A DNA stretch of 40,235 bases from Acidobacteriaceae bacterium (GTDB lineage Bacteria > Acidobacteriota > Terriglobia > Terriglobales > Acidobacteriaceae), in the NCBI GenBank assembly GCA_003160215.1, contig PLQW01000090.1:21517-61751 (forward strand), read 5' to 3'. Positions 25,225 through 33,332 of this stretch are shown here, one piece after another (the stretch's first letter is position 1; each line of letters starts with the position of its first letter). Made by a program: the position numbers and the translations under genes. Below the pieces are notes generated by a model. The model had not been told where the DNA came from and did not search any database. It saw only the letters and a program-made list of their open reading frames with translations.

Positions 25225-27540
25225 CTACTCTCCGCTGGACTTGCTGAGCTTGGACGCCACTTTCACGCCGCTGAGTCCACCGGCATACTTCGCTATGCCT
25301 TTGTACAACGACTCGGCGATTTTATCCCGGTATTCCGGAGTTTCCAGCTTCGCGGCATCGGTAGGATTGGAAACAAAGGAGATCTCCGCCAGGATGCTGG
25401 GCATGTTGGCGCCGATCAGCACCACGAAGGGTGCTTTCTTTACGCCGCGGTCCCGCAGAGTCGAGTGCTTGCCAGCCAGTCCGCTGTAGAGCGACTGCTG
25501 AACATCACTTGCCAGTTCACGCGATTCCTCGATCTTCTCCTTCAAGGTGATCTTCTTGACCAAGTCCTGGAGTTCGAAGATGGACTTTTCGGACACGGCG
25601 TTTTCGCGCGCGGCGACTTCCAGCGCATCCGGATTTGAGGTGAAGTTCAGGTAGTACGTCTCGATTCCGCGGGCGGATGGATCGGGGCTGGAGTTCGCAT
25701 GTACCGAGATGAACAGATCCGCCTGATGCTCATTAGCGACGGCGGTGCGCGTCTCGAGCGGGATGAACGTGTCGTCGTCGCGGGTGTAGATCACGTCGGC
25801 GCCGAGACGAGTTTCCAATAAGCGGCCCAGGCGCAAAGCAACGTCGAGAACTAGATCTTTCTCCATAAGTCCGTTCGGACCGATGGTTCCGGTATCGTGA
25901 CCGCCGTGCCCGGCGTCAACTACGATGCGTCCAATCTTGAGTCCGAGAGCGCGGGTCAGGCTGCGCTCCCCAGCGGACGTCGGTTCCGCCTCGTGTGCGG
26001 AAGGCACGTCGGTAGCTGCGACCTTGCTCGTCTTCTTGCGGTCCTTGGCGCGAGGGGCGACGGCCACGGCTGTTGGAGCTGTCGTTGGCTGGGTCGTGGC
26101 CTTCAGTTCTGGGCCCTTGGTATCTCCGGGATCGGAGAAGAGCGGGTCGTTCGGATTGACCGCGCGGGCCACGGTAGTCTGGGTTGCCTTCGCGGTGCGC
26201 GGCTTTGCGGTTGACGCCATCTGCGGAGGGAGGTCATCGGTACTGACTTCATCGTTTTCCTCCACGACGACTTTGCGATGGGAAGGATTCGGCGACGCCG
26301 TAGTGACTGCGGGAACTGGATGAATTGGCTGCGCGGCGGCACTGGCGTTGTTGTCGCGGACTGTCTTGGGGGCGGCACTCTGCTTTGCGCTGCTGTCGCG
26401 GGAGGACTTCGCCGTGGTCTCCACTTTGCGGCTGGACGATCCAGCTTGCTCCTCATTGACAGTTGGCGGGTTGCCTAGTTGGGCTACCTGCGTTTTGGAA
26501 TGAGGTTGGCGGCCGTGGATATCGATGATCAGGCGGTATGGGTTTGGCAGCAGGAACGCCGAGTAGTCGGAGACGTCCGCAACTTCGAGAACCACGCGTG
26601 TATATCCTGGCTGATACTGCGCCACCCGGATCTTCTTCAGGAAGCCGTCTTCCACATCGAAGCTCTTGCCGACCAGGACCGACGCAAGCTTGGTGTCCGG
26701 CAGATCGAAAAAGATGCGGTCCGGGTCGGGAACGCGTCCGGCTTCATACTTCACTTCCCGGTCCACGTCAATCGCCACCCGTGTGTAATCCGGGGTAGAC
26801 CAATGACGGATGCCCGTCACCATAGGCAACCCCGACTTCTTCGTCACCGTGGGTTGCGAGACCGTTTCCGTGGCCGATGTTTCCGCCGGGTCCGCGCGCG
26901 CTTCCTCGACAGGCTTCTTGCTCGACTTGGGTTGGTTCAACTCGGCTAGCGCCTGTTTCGCCTCCCGAGCCAGAGGCTGGCGCGGATATCGCCGCAGGAA
27001 TTCCTCGAATGTCTTGCGTGCGTCCTCGTCGTTCCCCAGGTCTTCCGCGTAGATCTGCCCAATCGTGAACAGTGCCTGGAATCGGTATTTGCTGCCCGGA
27101 TACTCATGCCGCAAGAACTCATATTCGCGGATGGCCGAACGCAGGTCCTTCTCGCCGGGTACGAACTGGCGGCCCATGGTGGCCAGTATCTCGGCCACAG
27201 CGATCACGCTGGCATCGGCTTTGCTGGAGGCGGGCGCCACATAATAGACCTTGCGATACCCGTCGGCGACACGCTGGTAATCGCGACGGGTGCGATCCTC
27301 CGCGGGACGGCCGTTTAGCGCCTCGCGCATCTGCTCGGCTTTCTCGAACTGGCTGGCGGCTTCCTGCTTGCGACTGGCCGCACTCCACGCGAAGCCGTTC
27401 CGGTTCGCGCTGGCCAGGAGTAACAGCAAGACCATGGCACTCAGTGCTTTGAAACGGCGGCCTTTTCGGCGAAGGTAGAGTGAGGAAAGGCGGTCCGCGG
27501 ATGGTACCGCGTCGCTTCGTGCGAAGAAGGGCGTCGCCAT
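25225..27540 (-). CDS. N-acetylmuramoyl-L-alanine amidase with TPR and AMIN domains
   Basis: A secreted peptidoglycan amidase of 771 residues from the ATG at 27540, which has GGAAG upstream; the frame is open further only to a TTG. A basic N-terminus and hydrophobic stretch (about 31-45) act as signal or anchor. Residues about 58-203 look like TPR/YbgF-type repeats (FEEFLRRYPRQPLAREAKQA), 240-343 form an AMIN domain (TRVAIDVDREV, RLIIDIHG), a long Ser/Thr/Pro/Ala-rich linker follows, and the amidase_3 domain fills about 533-760. Zinc ligands H545 (VDAGHGG), E560 and H614 (SVHAN) and catalytic E719 (ILAEISFVSN) are present. The family cleaves stem peptides from muramic acid at division; AMIN directs septal placement. 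The N-terminal TPR-like region is an unusual extra. Confidence 0.93.
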   Translation of the reverse strand: MATPFFARSDAVPSADRLSSLYLRRKGRRFKALSAMVLLLLLASANRNGFAWSAASRKQEAASQFEKAEQMREALNGRPAEDRTRRDYQRVADGYRKVYYVAPASSKADASVIAVAEILATMGRQFVPGEKDLRSAIREYEFLRHEYPGSKYRFQALFTIGQIYAEDLGNDEDARKTFEEFLRRYPRQPLAREAKQALAELNQPKSSKKPVEEARADPAETSATETVSQPTVTKKSGLPMVTGIRHWSTPDYTRVAIDVDREVKYEAGRVPDPDRIFFDLPDTKLASVLVGKSFDVEDGFLKKIRVAQYQPGYTRVVLEVADVSDYSAFLLPNPYRLIIDIHGRQPHSKTQVAQLGNPPTVNEEQAGSSSRKVETTAKSSRDSSAKQSAAPKTVRDNNASAAAQPIHPVPAVTTASPNPSHRKVVVEENDEVSTDDLPPQMASTAKPRTAKATQTTVARAVNPNDPLFSDPGDTKGPELKATTQPTTAPTAVAVAPRAKDRKKTSKVAATDVPSAHEAEPTSAGERSLTRALGLKIGRIVVDAGHGGHDTGTIGPNGLMEKDLVLDVALRLGRLLETRLGADVIYTRDDDTFIPLETRTAVANEHQADLFISVHANSSPDPSARGIETYYLNFTSNPDALEVAARENAVSEKSIFELQDLVKKITLKEKIEESRELASDVQQSLYSGLAGKHSTLRDRGVKKAPFVVLIGANMPSILAEISFVSNPTDAAKLETPEYRDKIAESLYKGIAKYAGGLSGVKVASKLSKSSGE

Positions 27541-27738
27541 ATGGACATGCTTCCGGATACTCGCCCGCCACAGCCGCGAATTCAGCGCGACTACGTTCGG
27601 GTGCAATCCGGCGGAGCCTTTTTCGTCCAGAGCACTTCAATTATAGGTGTGGAAGGACCCAGTACAAGCGCGAAAGCGGACGGAATCAGGGGAGTGACCC
27701 CACCAAAGCGGGACACCCGCGGAGGCTGACGATCAAAT

Positions 27739-28182
27739 TCACGGTAGCGCGGGCGCGCTGCGTTGAAAAAGGGACCGGATATGGGGCTGCACGAGATACC
27801 AAATGATCAGAACGCTGATGGCTAACTTGATCAGGCGATAGCCGCCCATGAAGAACCCGAAGTGCAGGCCCATGAAAAGCAGCCCGGGCAGTGAGAAAAG
27901 GATTGAGATGCCAGCCAGCACGATGCACAGAATGCGTCCCCACTCGCGAAGCGTCCACACGCCGTACCCGGCAAGCGCGGCGATGACGGCAAAGACGAGC
28001 ATGAAAGCCGCTCCCACGATGCCCACAAAAAAGCCCGTGCCGCTAAGTGGGACGCTATGGCCGGCGGCGAACATGGCGCCCAGGACACTGCCACCAACCC
28101 CGAGTGCGATCGCCAAGCAGACCAGGAACGCAGCAGCTAAGAAGTGGTAGATCGCGATCAGGACGATTCCCGTCGGGCGCAT
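27739..28182 (-). CDS. Small four-helix membrane protein of unknown function
   Basis: 147 residues with four hydrophobic segments (about 6-38, 50-76, 82-107 and 115-132) and short polar ends. It is preceded by a clear Shine-Dalgarno sequence (AGAGGAG) seven bases before the ATG. No named family is recognised; many small acidobacterial integral membrane proteins look like this. It is divergent from trpC, and the 95-base spacer between them must hold both promoters. Confidence 0.8.
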   Translation of the reverse strand: MRPTGIVLIAIYHFLAAAFLVCLAIALGVGGSVLGAMFAAGHSVPLSGTGFFVGIVGAAFMLVFAVIAALAGYGVWTLREWGRILCIVLAGISILFSLPGLLFMGLHFGFFMGGYRLIKLAISVLIIWYLVQPHIRSLFQRSAPALP

Positions 28183-28259
28183 CTCGATTCTCCTCTGTGA
28201 GTGAATTAAGCCGGACAGTATGTGAACCGGCGGAGTAAGTCAAGGGCGAGTGTTTTGGG

Positions 28260-28265
28260 TATATT
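28260..28265 (+). promoter_or_regulatory. Candidate -10 box of the trp-aro operon
   Basis: TATATT lies 12 bases before the trpC ATG at 28278, so a near-leaderless transcript is implied. No clear -35 box, Shine-Dalgarno sequence, leader peptide with Trp codons, or attenuator hairpin is visible in the 95-base spacer. Confidence 0.35.
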
Positions 28266-28277
28266 CTTGTCACACCC

Positions 28278-29078
28278 ATGCCCACCAAGCTGGAAGAGAT
28301 CATCGCCGTCGTCCGCGAACGAGTCGCCGTCTCCAAATCGTCGGTCGATCTCCGGGCGCTTAGCGAGGCGGCGCAGCGGTATCAGCCCAGAGGTCTTCGC
28401 AAGAGTCTTCGGCGGGTGGGGAAGTCCGGACTGGCGATAATCGCGGAGCTGAAGAAGGCTTCTCCGTCGAAAGGACTGATTCGTGCCGATTTCCCTGTGG
28501 CTGAACTGGCCCACGAGTTGGAAGACGCCGGAGCCGCAGCCCTTTCGGTGCTGACCAATGAACGGTTCTTTCAGGGCTCGCTGGAGAATCTGAAGATCGC
28601 ATCGGAAGCGACCCGGTTACCCTGTCTGCGGAAAGACTTCATTATCGATGAGTTCCAGTTACTCGAAGCGCGGGCGCACCGCGCCGATGCCGTGCTGCTC
28701 ATTGTCGCCGCTCTCGCACAGACAGAGCTGGTCAACCTGCACCGCCGGGCGAGCGAGCTGCAACTCGATGTTCTCTGCGAGGTGCATGATGGCGCGGAGT
28801 TGCAACGTGCCCTCGATGCCGGCTGCGAGACGATTGGCGTAAACAACCGAGACTTGCATACCTTTCGAGTTGACCTGAATACGTCGCTGCAACTAGCCGA
28901 ACTGATGCCTCCCGGAGTGGTTAAGGTCGCTGAGAGCGGTATCGAAAGTGGAGAGGATATTGCCAGATTGCGAGAGGCGGGATTCGATGCGCTTCTGGTC
29001 GGCGAATTCCTGATGCGCGCACCGCATCCGGGAGACGCGTTGCGGGCGCTGCTGGCGCAGGCGGTCGCAGCCCGATGA
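28278..29078 (+). CDS. trpC: Indole-3-glycerol-phosphate synthase
   Basis: Closes the indole ring in tryptophan synthesis (CdRP to indole-3-glycerol phosphate). The 266-residue TIM barrel shows AELKKASPSKG (56-66), LRKDFI (117-122, catalytic lysine K119), CEVHD, GVNNRDL, and VAESGI with a phosphate-binding end (ALLVGEFLMR). It starts the seven-gene plus-strand cluster and overlaps trpF by four bases (ATGA). There is no fused trpF domain. The preceding steps (trpE, trpG, trpD) are not in the window. Confidence 0.97.
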   Translation: MPTKLEEIIAVVRERVAVSKSSVDLRALSEAAQRYQPRGLRKSLRRVGKSGLAIIAELKKASPSKGLIRADFPVAELAHELEDAGAAALSVLTNERFFQGSLENLKIASEATRLPCLRKDFIIDEFQLLEARAHRADAVLLIVAALAQTELVNLHRRASELQLDVLCEVHDGAELQRALDAGCETIGVNNRDLHTFRVDLNTSLQLAELMPPGVVKVAESGIESGEDIARLREAGFDALLVGEFLMRAPHPGDALRALLAQAVAAR

Positions 29079-29743
29079 TTTGGGTAAAGATTTGCGCCAC
29101 CACGAATTTGTCTGACGCGCAGGCAGGCGTGGCCGCCGGAGCCGATGCCTTGGGGTTCATTTTTGCGCCCAGTTCGCGGCGAATCGAGATCGATCAGGCG
29201 GCGGAGATTGTCTCCAGTCTGGCAGATGAGATTGAGAGGATCGGTGTCTTCGTGAACGAGACACCCGGGCGGGTCGCGGAGGTTGCCGAGCAAGCCGGAT
29301 TGACCGGGGTCCAGCTTCACGGTGACGAACCGGCCGACCAGATGCACGAGTATCGGCAGGCGCTCGGACAACGCAAGATCATCAAGACGCTGCAGGCACG
29401 CGAATTGCTGAACTCGCCGGATAATTTGAATAGTTATCTCCGATCGCGCCAAAGCATTGACGCGATCCTTTTGGATGCGGGATCGCCGAGCCAGCGAGGC
29501 GGAACTGGGCAGACCTTCGATTGGATCGCCGCAGCGCCGATCGTGGCCAAGGTCCGCGCACAAATGCCCGTGATCATCGCGGGAGGACTGAATCCTGAGA
29601 ACGTCGGCGAGGCCATCCGGTTGTTTGCACCCTGGGGAGTGGACGTAGTTTCCGGCGTCGAGCGCGAAACGGGACGGAAGGACGAAGCCAAGCTGCGCAG
29701 CTTCGTTGGGGCAGCGCGGCAAACCCAGGCGGCATTGCGGTAG
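29075..29743 (+). CDS. trpF: Phosphoribosylanthranilate isomerase
   Basis: Isomerises PRA to CdRP, the step before TrpC. 222 residues with the catalytic cysteine C7 in VKICATT (the usual glycine after it is alanine here), VQLHGDE (79-85), catalytic aspartate D134 in LLDAGSPSQRGGTGQTFDW, and the phosphate site IIAGGL followed by VDVVSGVE. Its ATG overlaps the trpC stop, and trpB starts nine bases after its stop, so the group is tightly coupled. Confidence 0.96.
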   Translation: MIWVKICATTNLSDAQAGVAAGADALGFIFAPSSRRIEIDQAAEIVSSLADEIERIGVFVNETPGRVAEVAEQAGLTGVQLHGDEPADQMHEYRQALGQRKIIKTLQARELLNSPDNLNSYLRSRQSIDAILLDAGSPSQRGGTGQTFDWIAAAPIVAKVRAQMPVIIAGGLNPENVGEAIRLFAPWGVDVVSGVERETGRKDEAKLRSFVGAARQTQAALR

Positions 29744-29752
29744 AAAGGAAAC

Positions 29753-31006
29753 ATGGAAGAAACAACCAGCAACGGGCAGAGTTCCACAGCGGGTTCGCCG
29801 CCCGGCAACCAGGCCAAACAGCCGCGTGTGCGCGCCGTCCCAGGACGATTTGGTTCCTATGGCGGGCGGTACGTTCCTGAGACCTTGATGGCGGCATTGC
29901 AGGAACTCGAGGCCGCCTACGCCGCGGCGCGTAAGGATAAGGCATTTCGCGACGAGTACCATCGGCTACTGACCGATTTCGCGGGCCGTCCCACACCGCT
30001 ATTCCACGCTGAGCGGCTCACCCAAGAGCTTGGCGGCGCGAAGATCTATCTGAAGCGGGAAGACCTGCTGCACACCGGCGCACACAAGATCAACAACTGC
30101 ATTGGCCAGGCGCTGCTGGCCCGGCGCATGGGCAAACACCGCGTCATTGCGGAAACCGGCGCCGGCCAGCACGGAGTCGCGACCGCAACCGTGTGCGCGC
30201 TCTTTGGAATGGAGTGCGTGGTCTACATGGGGACGGAAGACATGCGACGGCAGGAACTGAACGTCTTCCGCATGAAGCTGCTGGGCGCCGAGGTGCGCGG
30301 CGTCGACTCGGGTTCGCGCACTCTGAAGGATGCTATCAATGAGGCCATGCGTGACTGGGTGACCAATGTTCGCACTACGCACTACCTTCTGGGCAGCGTG
30401 TTGGGAGCGCATCCTTACCCGACGATGGTGCGGGACTTCCATCGCGTCACCGGCCAGGAAGCTCGTAAGCAGATTCTCAAGGCTGAAGGCCGACTGCCTT
30501 CCGCAGTCATCGCATGCGTGGGCGGCGGCTCCAACGCGATTGGCGTTTTCTACGAATTCATCAAGGACCGCGAAGTGAAACTGATTGGCGTGGAAGCCGG
30601 TGGGCGCGGGCACTCGCTGGGAGAACACGCGGCGCGCTTCGACGGTGGCGGCCCGGGTGTATTGCAGGGGACTTATTCTTATGTCCTGCAAGACCTCGGA
30701 GGGCAGATCGCATTGACGCACTCGGTTTCAGCCGGACTTGATTACCCCGCGATCGGTCCCGAGCATGCGTGGCTCCACGATCAGGGGCGCGCGGAATATG
30801 TGTCGGCGAGCGATCAAGAGGCGCTCGATGCGTGTCTCAAGCTGGCGCGGATGGAGGGCATCATTCCCGCGCTGGAATCGGCGCACGCGATCGCAGAGTG
30901 CATCAAGCGAGCCCCGCAGATGGACAAGTCGGACATCGTGATCGTGAATGTGTCGGGGCGCGGCGATAAAGATATCGGAATTTTACGGGAGAACCTGGCG
31001 TTCTGA
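29753..31006 (+). CDS. trpB: Tryptophan synthase beta chain
   Basis: Condenses indole and serine to tryptophan with PLP. 417 residues: [13 protein letters not shown] (31-43), the PLP lysine in [15 protein letters not shown] (K112), [10 protein letters not shown], the phosphate-binding GGGSNAIG, and the C-terminal VSGRGDKD. This is the TrpB1-type enzyme that pairs with TrpA. An N-terminal extension of about 28 Ser/Gly/Pro-rich residues precedes the core; the ATG at 29753 has AGGAAA before it, supporting this start. Confidence 0.97.
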   Translation: MEETTSNGQSSTAGSPPGNQAKQPRVRAVPGRFGSYGGRYVPETLMAALQELEAAYAAARKDKAFRDEYHRLLTDFAGRPTPLFHAERLTQELGGAKIYLKREDLLHTGAHKINNCIGQALLARRMGKHRVIAETGAGQHGVATATVCALFGMECVVYMGTEDMRRQELNVFRMKLLGAEVRGVDSGSRTLKDAINEAMRDWVTNVRTTHYLLGSVLGAHPYPTMVRDFHRVTGQEARKQILKAEGRLPSAVIACVGGGSNAIGVFYEFIKDREVKLIGVEAGGRGHSLGEHAARFDGGGPGVLQGTYSYVLQDLGGQIALTHSVSAGLDYPAIGPEHAWLHDQGRAEYVSASDQEALDACLKLARMEGIIPALESAHAIAECIKRAPQMDKSDIVIVNVSGRGDKDIGILRENLAF

Positions 31007-31032
31007 GAGCAGAGTGAGCTAAGGGGAGCAAT

Positions 31033-31815
31033 TTGGCAATCGTCTTCAAAAAGCGCCCTGGTTTGGTGGCCTACATCACCTGCGGCGACCCGAGTCTGGA
31101 CATATCGCGTGAGGTCGCGCTGGCGGCGATTCGTGCAGGCGCAGACGTGATCGAGTTAGGCGTGCCGTTCAGCGATCCCGTAGCGGATGGACCGGTCATC
31201 CAGCGCGCCAGCGAGCGAGCGCTGCAACATGGGACCAACCTGAACGGTGTCCTCGAGGTAGCGAAGCAGATCCGGCAGCAGTCGAACACCGGATTGGTCA
31301 TCTTCTCGTACCTCAATCCCATTTTGCAGTTTGGCCTGGAGAAGTTTTGCGCGGCTGCCGCCGAAGCTGGTGTGGACGGTTCTCTAGTCACCGATCTTCC
31401 GGTGGAAGAGGCCGGGGAATATCTGCGCGCGATGAAGGCGCATAAACTCGCGCCCGTGTTTCTGGCAGCTCCCACGAGCCCGGAGAAGCGCTTGCGCGAG
31501 GTGGCGAAGCATTCGCGCGGATTCGTGTATGCGATCTCGCGCACCGGCATTACCGGTACGCGGCAAGAGCTTGCGGGTGACGCCCGATCGTTGGTCGAGC
31601 GGCTGAGACTCCACACCAAATTGCCGATCGCTGTCGGATTTGGAGTTTCGACTCCCGAGCAATTCGCCGAAGTCGGAAGTTTCGCCGATGCGGCCGTGGT
31701 CGGGAGCGCGATTGTGCAGAGGATCGAAGAAAATCTGGGACGGGAAGCAGCGGCTGTGTCAGAATTCCTATCTTCCCTTACCGGAACGGCGCAGGAAGCA
31801 GTAGGTAGAAGTTAA
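31033..31815 (+). CDS. trpA: Tryptophan synthase alpha chain (TTG start)
   Basis: Splits indole-3-glycerol phosphate to indole, channelled to TrpB. 260 residues with the catalytic pair E41 (VIELGVPFSDP) and D52 (ADGPVIQ), then SYLNPILQFG, VTDLPVEE and YAISRTGITGTR. The start is a TTG at 31033, decided by the Shine-Dalgarno run AAGGGGAG (31021-31028) just upstream and by alignment of the barrel's first strand (LVAYITCGDP); there is no ATG in range. The last residues after GREAAAVSEFL are poorly conserved and run into short repeat-like DNA. Confidence 0.95.
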   Translation: MAIVFKKRPGLVAYITCGDPSLDISREVALAAIRAGADVIELGVPFSDPVADGPVIQRASERALQHGTNLNGVLEVAKQIRQQSNTGLVIFSYLNPILQFGLEKFCAAAAEAGVDGSLVTDLPVEEAGEYLRAMKAHKLAPVFLAAPTSPEKRLREVAKHSRGFVYAISRTGITGTRQELAGDARSLVERLRLHTKLPIAVGFGVSTPEQFAEVGSFADAAVVGSAIVQRIEENLGREAAAVSEFLSSLTGTAQEAVGRS

Positions 31816-31851
31816 GATTGCGGCGTCGCAAGACCGCGAGGCAAATAGGAC

Positions 31852-32166
31852 ATGGACATCGAGGATTGGCGCCAGAAGATCGATGATGTCGACCGCCAAT
31901 TGGTGCGGCTGATCAACGAGCGCGCCCAATGCGCCCAAGCAATTGGCAGGCTCAAGCGCGACTCAGCAATGCCCATCTATGAGCCGGATCGCGAGAAGAT
32001 CATCTTCCAGAACATCGCGCGGGTCAACGCGGGGCCGCTGTCAGACGTGCAATTGCGCCAGGTCTATGAGCGTCTGGTGGATGTGATGCGGCAGATTCAG
32101 AGTGAAGAAATGGCTCCCGAAGCGGAAAATCAGGCAGAAGCGACTGAGTTGGGGCCGAACGACTGA
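31852..32166 (+). CDS. aroQ: Chorismate mutase, AroQ class
   Basis: Converts chorismate to prephenate for Phe and Tyr. 104 residues, all helical. DIEDWRQKIDDVDRQLVRLI and NERAQCAQAIGRLKRD give the AroQ helix 1 with its conserved Arg and Lys, and PIYEPDREKIIF the second part of the active site. It is a free-standing cytoplasmic enzyme (no signal peptide) with an acidic tail (SEEMAPEAENQAEATELGPND-like). It follows trpA by 36 bases and precedes DAHP synthase; in several lineages such a mutase binds and regulates the DAHP synthase, which is possible here. Confidence 0.93.
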   Translation: MDIEDWRQKIDDVDRQLVRLINERAQCAQAIGRLKRDSAMPIYEPDREKIIFQNIARVNAGPLSDVQLRQVYERLVDVMRQIQSEEMAPEAENQAEATELGPND

Positions 32167-32171
32167 AGAAC

Positions 32172-32301
32172 AGGGGTTAGGGGTTAGGGGCTAGGGGTTG
32201 GTTTTGAACGCCTGGGAGCCGTCACAGGTTAGTTCCGATTGCTAAAGGCTAAGAGCTAAAGGCTAAGAGCTAAAAGCTAAGAGCGAAAGGCGAAGAGCGA
32301 G
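32172..32301. repeat. Two period-7 tandem arrays between aroQ and aroF
   Basis: First array 32172-32200: about four GGGGTTA/GGGGCTA units starting six bases after the aroQ stop. Second array 32241-32301: nearly nine units alternating GCTAAAG and GCTAAGA, drifting to GCGAAAG and GCGAAGA, ending four bases before the aroF ATG. The second array takes the place where a Shine-Dalgarno sequence for aroF would be; its GCGAGA end is purine-rich. Confidence 0.85.
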
Positions 32302-32304
32302 ACC

Positions 32305-33324
32305 ATGATTGTTGCGATGTTGGAACATGCCAGTGAAGATCAGATCCAGCGGGTGACCGATCACCTGATGAAGATGGGCTTTGCTGTGCATCGCACTACT
32401 GGCGCGCGCCAGAGTGTGCTTGCCGCGGTGGGCAAGCGTATCGACTTTGACACGCGCGACCTAGAGGTGCTGCCAGGCGTAGAGCGCGTGCACCGTATTA
32501 GCGCGCCGTACAAACTCGCGGGGCGCCAGTTCCATGAACATGACACCGTCGTTAAGCTTCCCAACGGGACCGAAATCGGCGGCAAGGAAGTCGTTGTGAT
32601 GGCCGGTCCATGTTCGGTGGAGTCGCGGGAGCAACTGTTTGCTGCGGCGGAGATGGTGGGCAAGTCCGGCGCCAAGGTCCTGCGGGGCGGCGCCTTCAAG
32701 CCGCGCAGCTCGCCTTATACCTTTCAGGGGCTCGGGCTTGAGGCGCTGAAGCTGTTGCGGGAAGCTGGCGACCGCTACGGTATGGCGGTAATCAGCGAGG
32801 TCATGGAGATCTCGCAGATCGAAATCATGCTGCCGTACATAGACATCTTCCAGGCAGGTGCGCGCAACATGCAAAACTTTAACTTGCTGCGCGAATTAGG
32901 CAAAGTGCGAAAACCGGTCCTGTTGAAGCGTGGCATCGCGGCGACCATCGAGGAGCTGCTGCTGTCGGCCGAGTACATCATGTCGGGCGGCAACTACCAA
33001 GTCATTCTGTGCGAACGCGGCATTCGCACGTTTGAGACCTATACGCGCAATACCCTCGATATCTCCGCCATTCCTGTCGTGCACAAGTTATCGCACCTGC
33101 CGATCACCTCCGATCCTTCGCATGGGACCGGATTGCGCGACAAGGTTGCGCCTATGGCCTGCGCCTCGGTGGCCGCCGGGGCTGATGCTTTGCTGATCGA
33201 GGTGCATCCGTCACCCGACGAGGCGCTGTCGGATGGCGCGCAGTCGCTGTATCCGCAACAATTTTCCGAACTGATGGAGCAGTTGCGGATGATTGCTCCG
33301 GCGGTAGGGCGGACGATCGGGTAG
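32305..33324 (+). CDS. aroF: 3-deoxy-7-phosphoheptulonate (DAHP) synthase, class I-beta
   Basis: First enzyme of the shikimate pathway, joining PEP and erythrose 4-phosphate. 339 residues: an N-terminal ferredoxin-like regulatory domain (about 1-70), then the KDO8P-synthase-like barrel with VVMAGPCSVES (97-107, metal cysteine C103), VLRGGAFKPRSSPYTFQGLG, QAGARNMQNF, LLKRGIAAT, CERGIRTFE and ITSDPSHGTG. The N-terminal domain in Thermotoga-type relatives binds Tyr and Phe for feedback. No chorismate mutase is fused, but aroQ is just upstream. Confidence 0.96.
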   Translation: MIVAMLEHASEDQIQRVTDHLMKMGFAVHRTTGARQSVLAAVGKRIDFDTRDLEVLPGVERVHRISAPYKLAGRQFHEHDTVVKLPNGTEIGGKEVVVMAGPCSVESREQLFAAAEMVGKSGAKVLRGGAFKPRSSPYTFQGLGLEALKLLREAGDRYGMAVISEVMEISQIEIMLPYIDIFQAGARNMQNFNLLRELGKVRKPVLLKRGIAATIEELLLSAEYIMSGGNYQVILCERGIRTFETYTRNTLDISAIPVVHKLSHLPITSDPSHGTGLRDKVAPMACASVAAGADALLIEVHPSPDEALSDGAQSLYPQQFSELMEQLRMIAPAVGRTIG

Positions 33325-33332
33325 CTTTGGCG

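Noticed and set aside
28571-29962. Minus-strand frame of 463 codons
   Set aside because: Antisense to trpC, trpF and trpB, which are certain; high GC third positions keep the opposite frame open.
32172-32200. Telomere-like GGGGTTA repeats
   Set aside because: Only four units within an operon spacer and part of the period-7 family; not a chromosome end.
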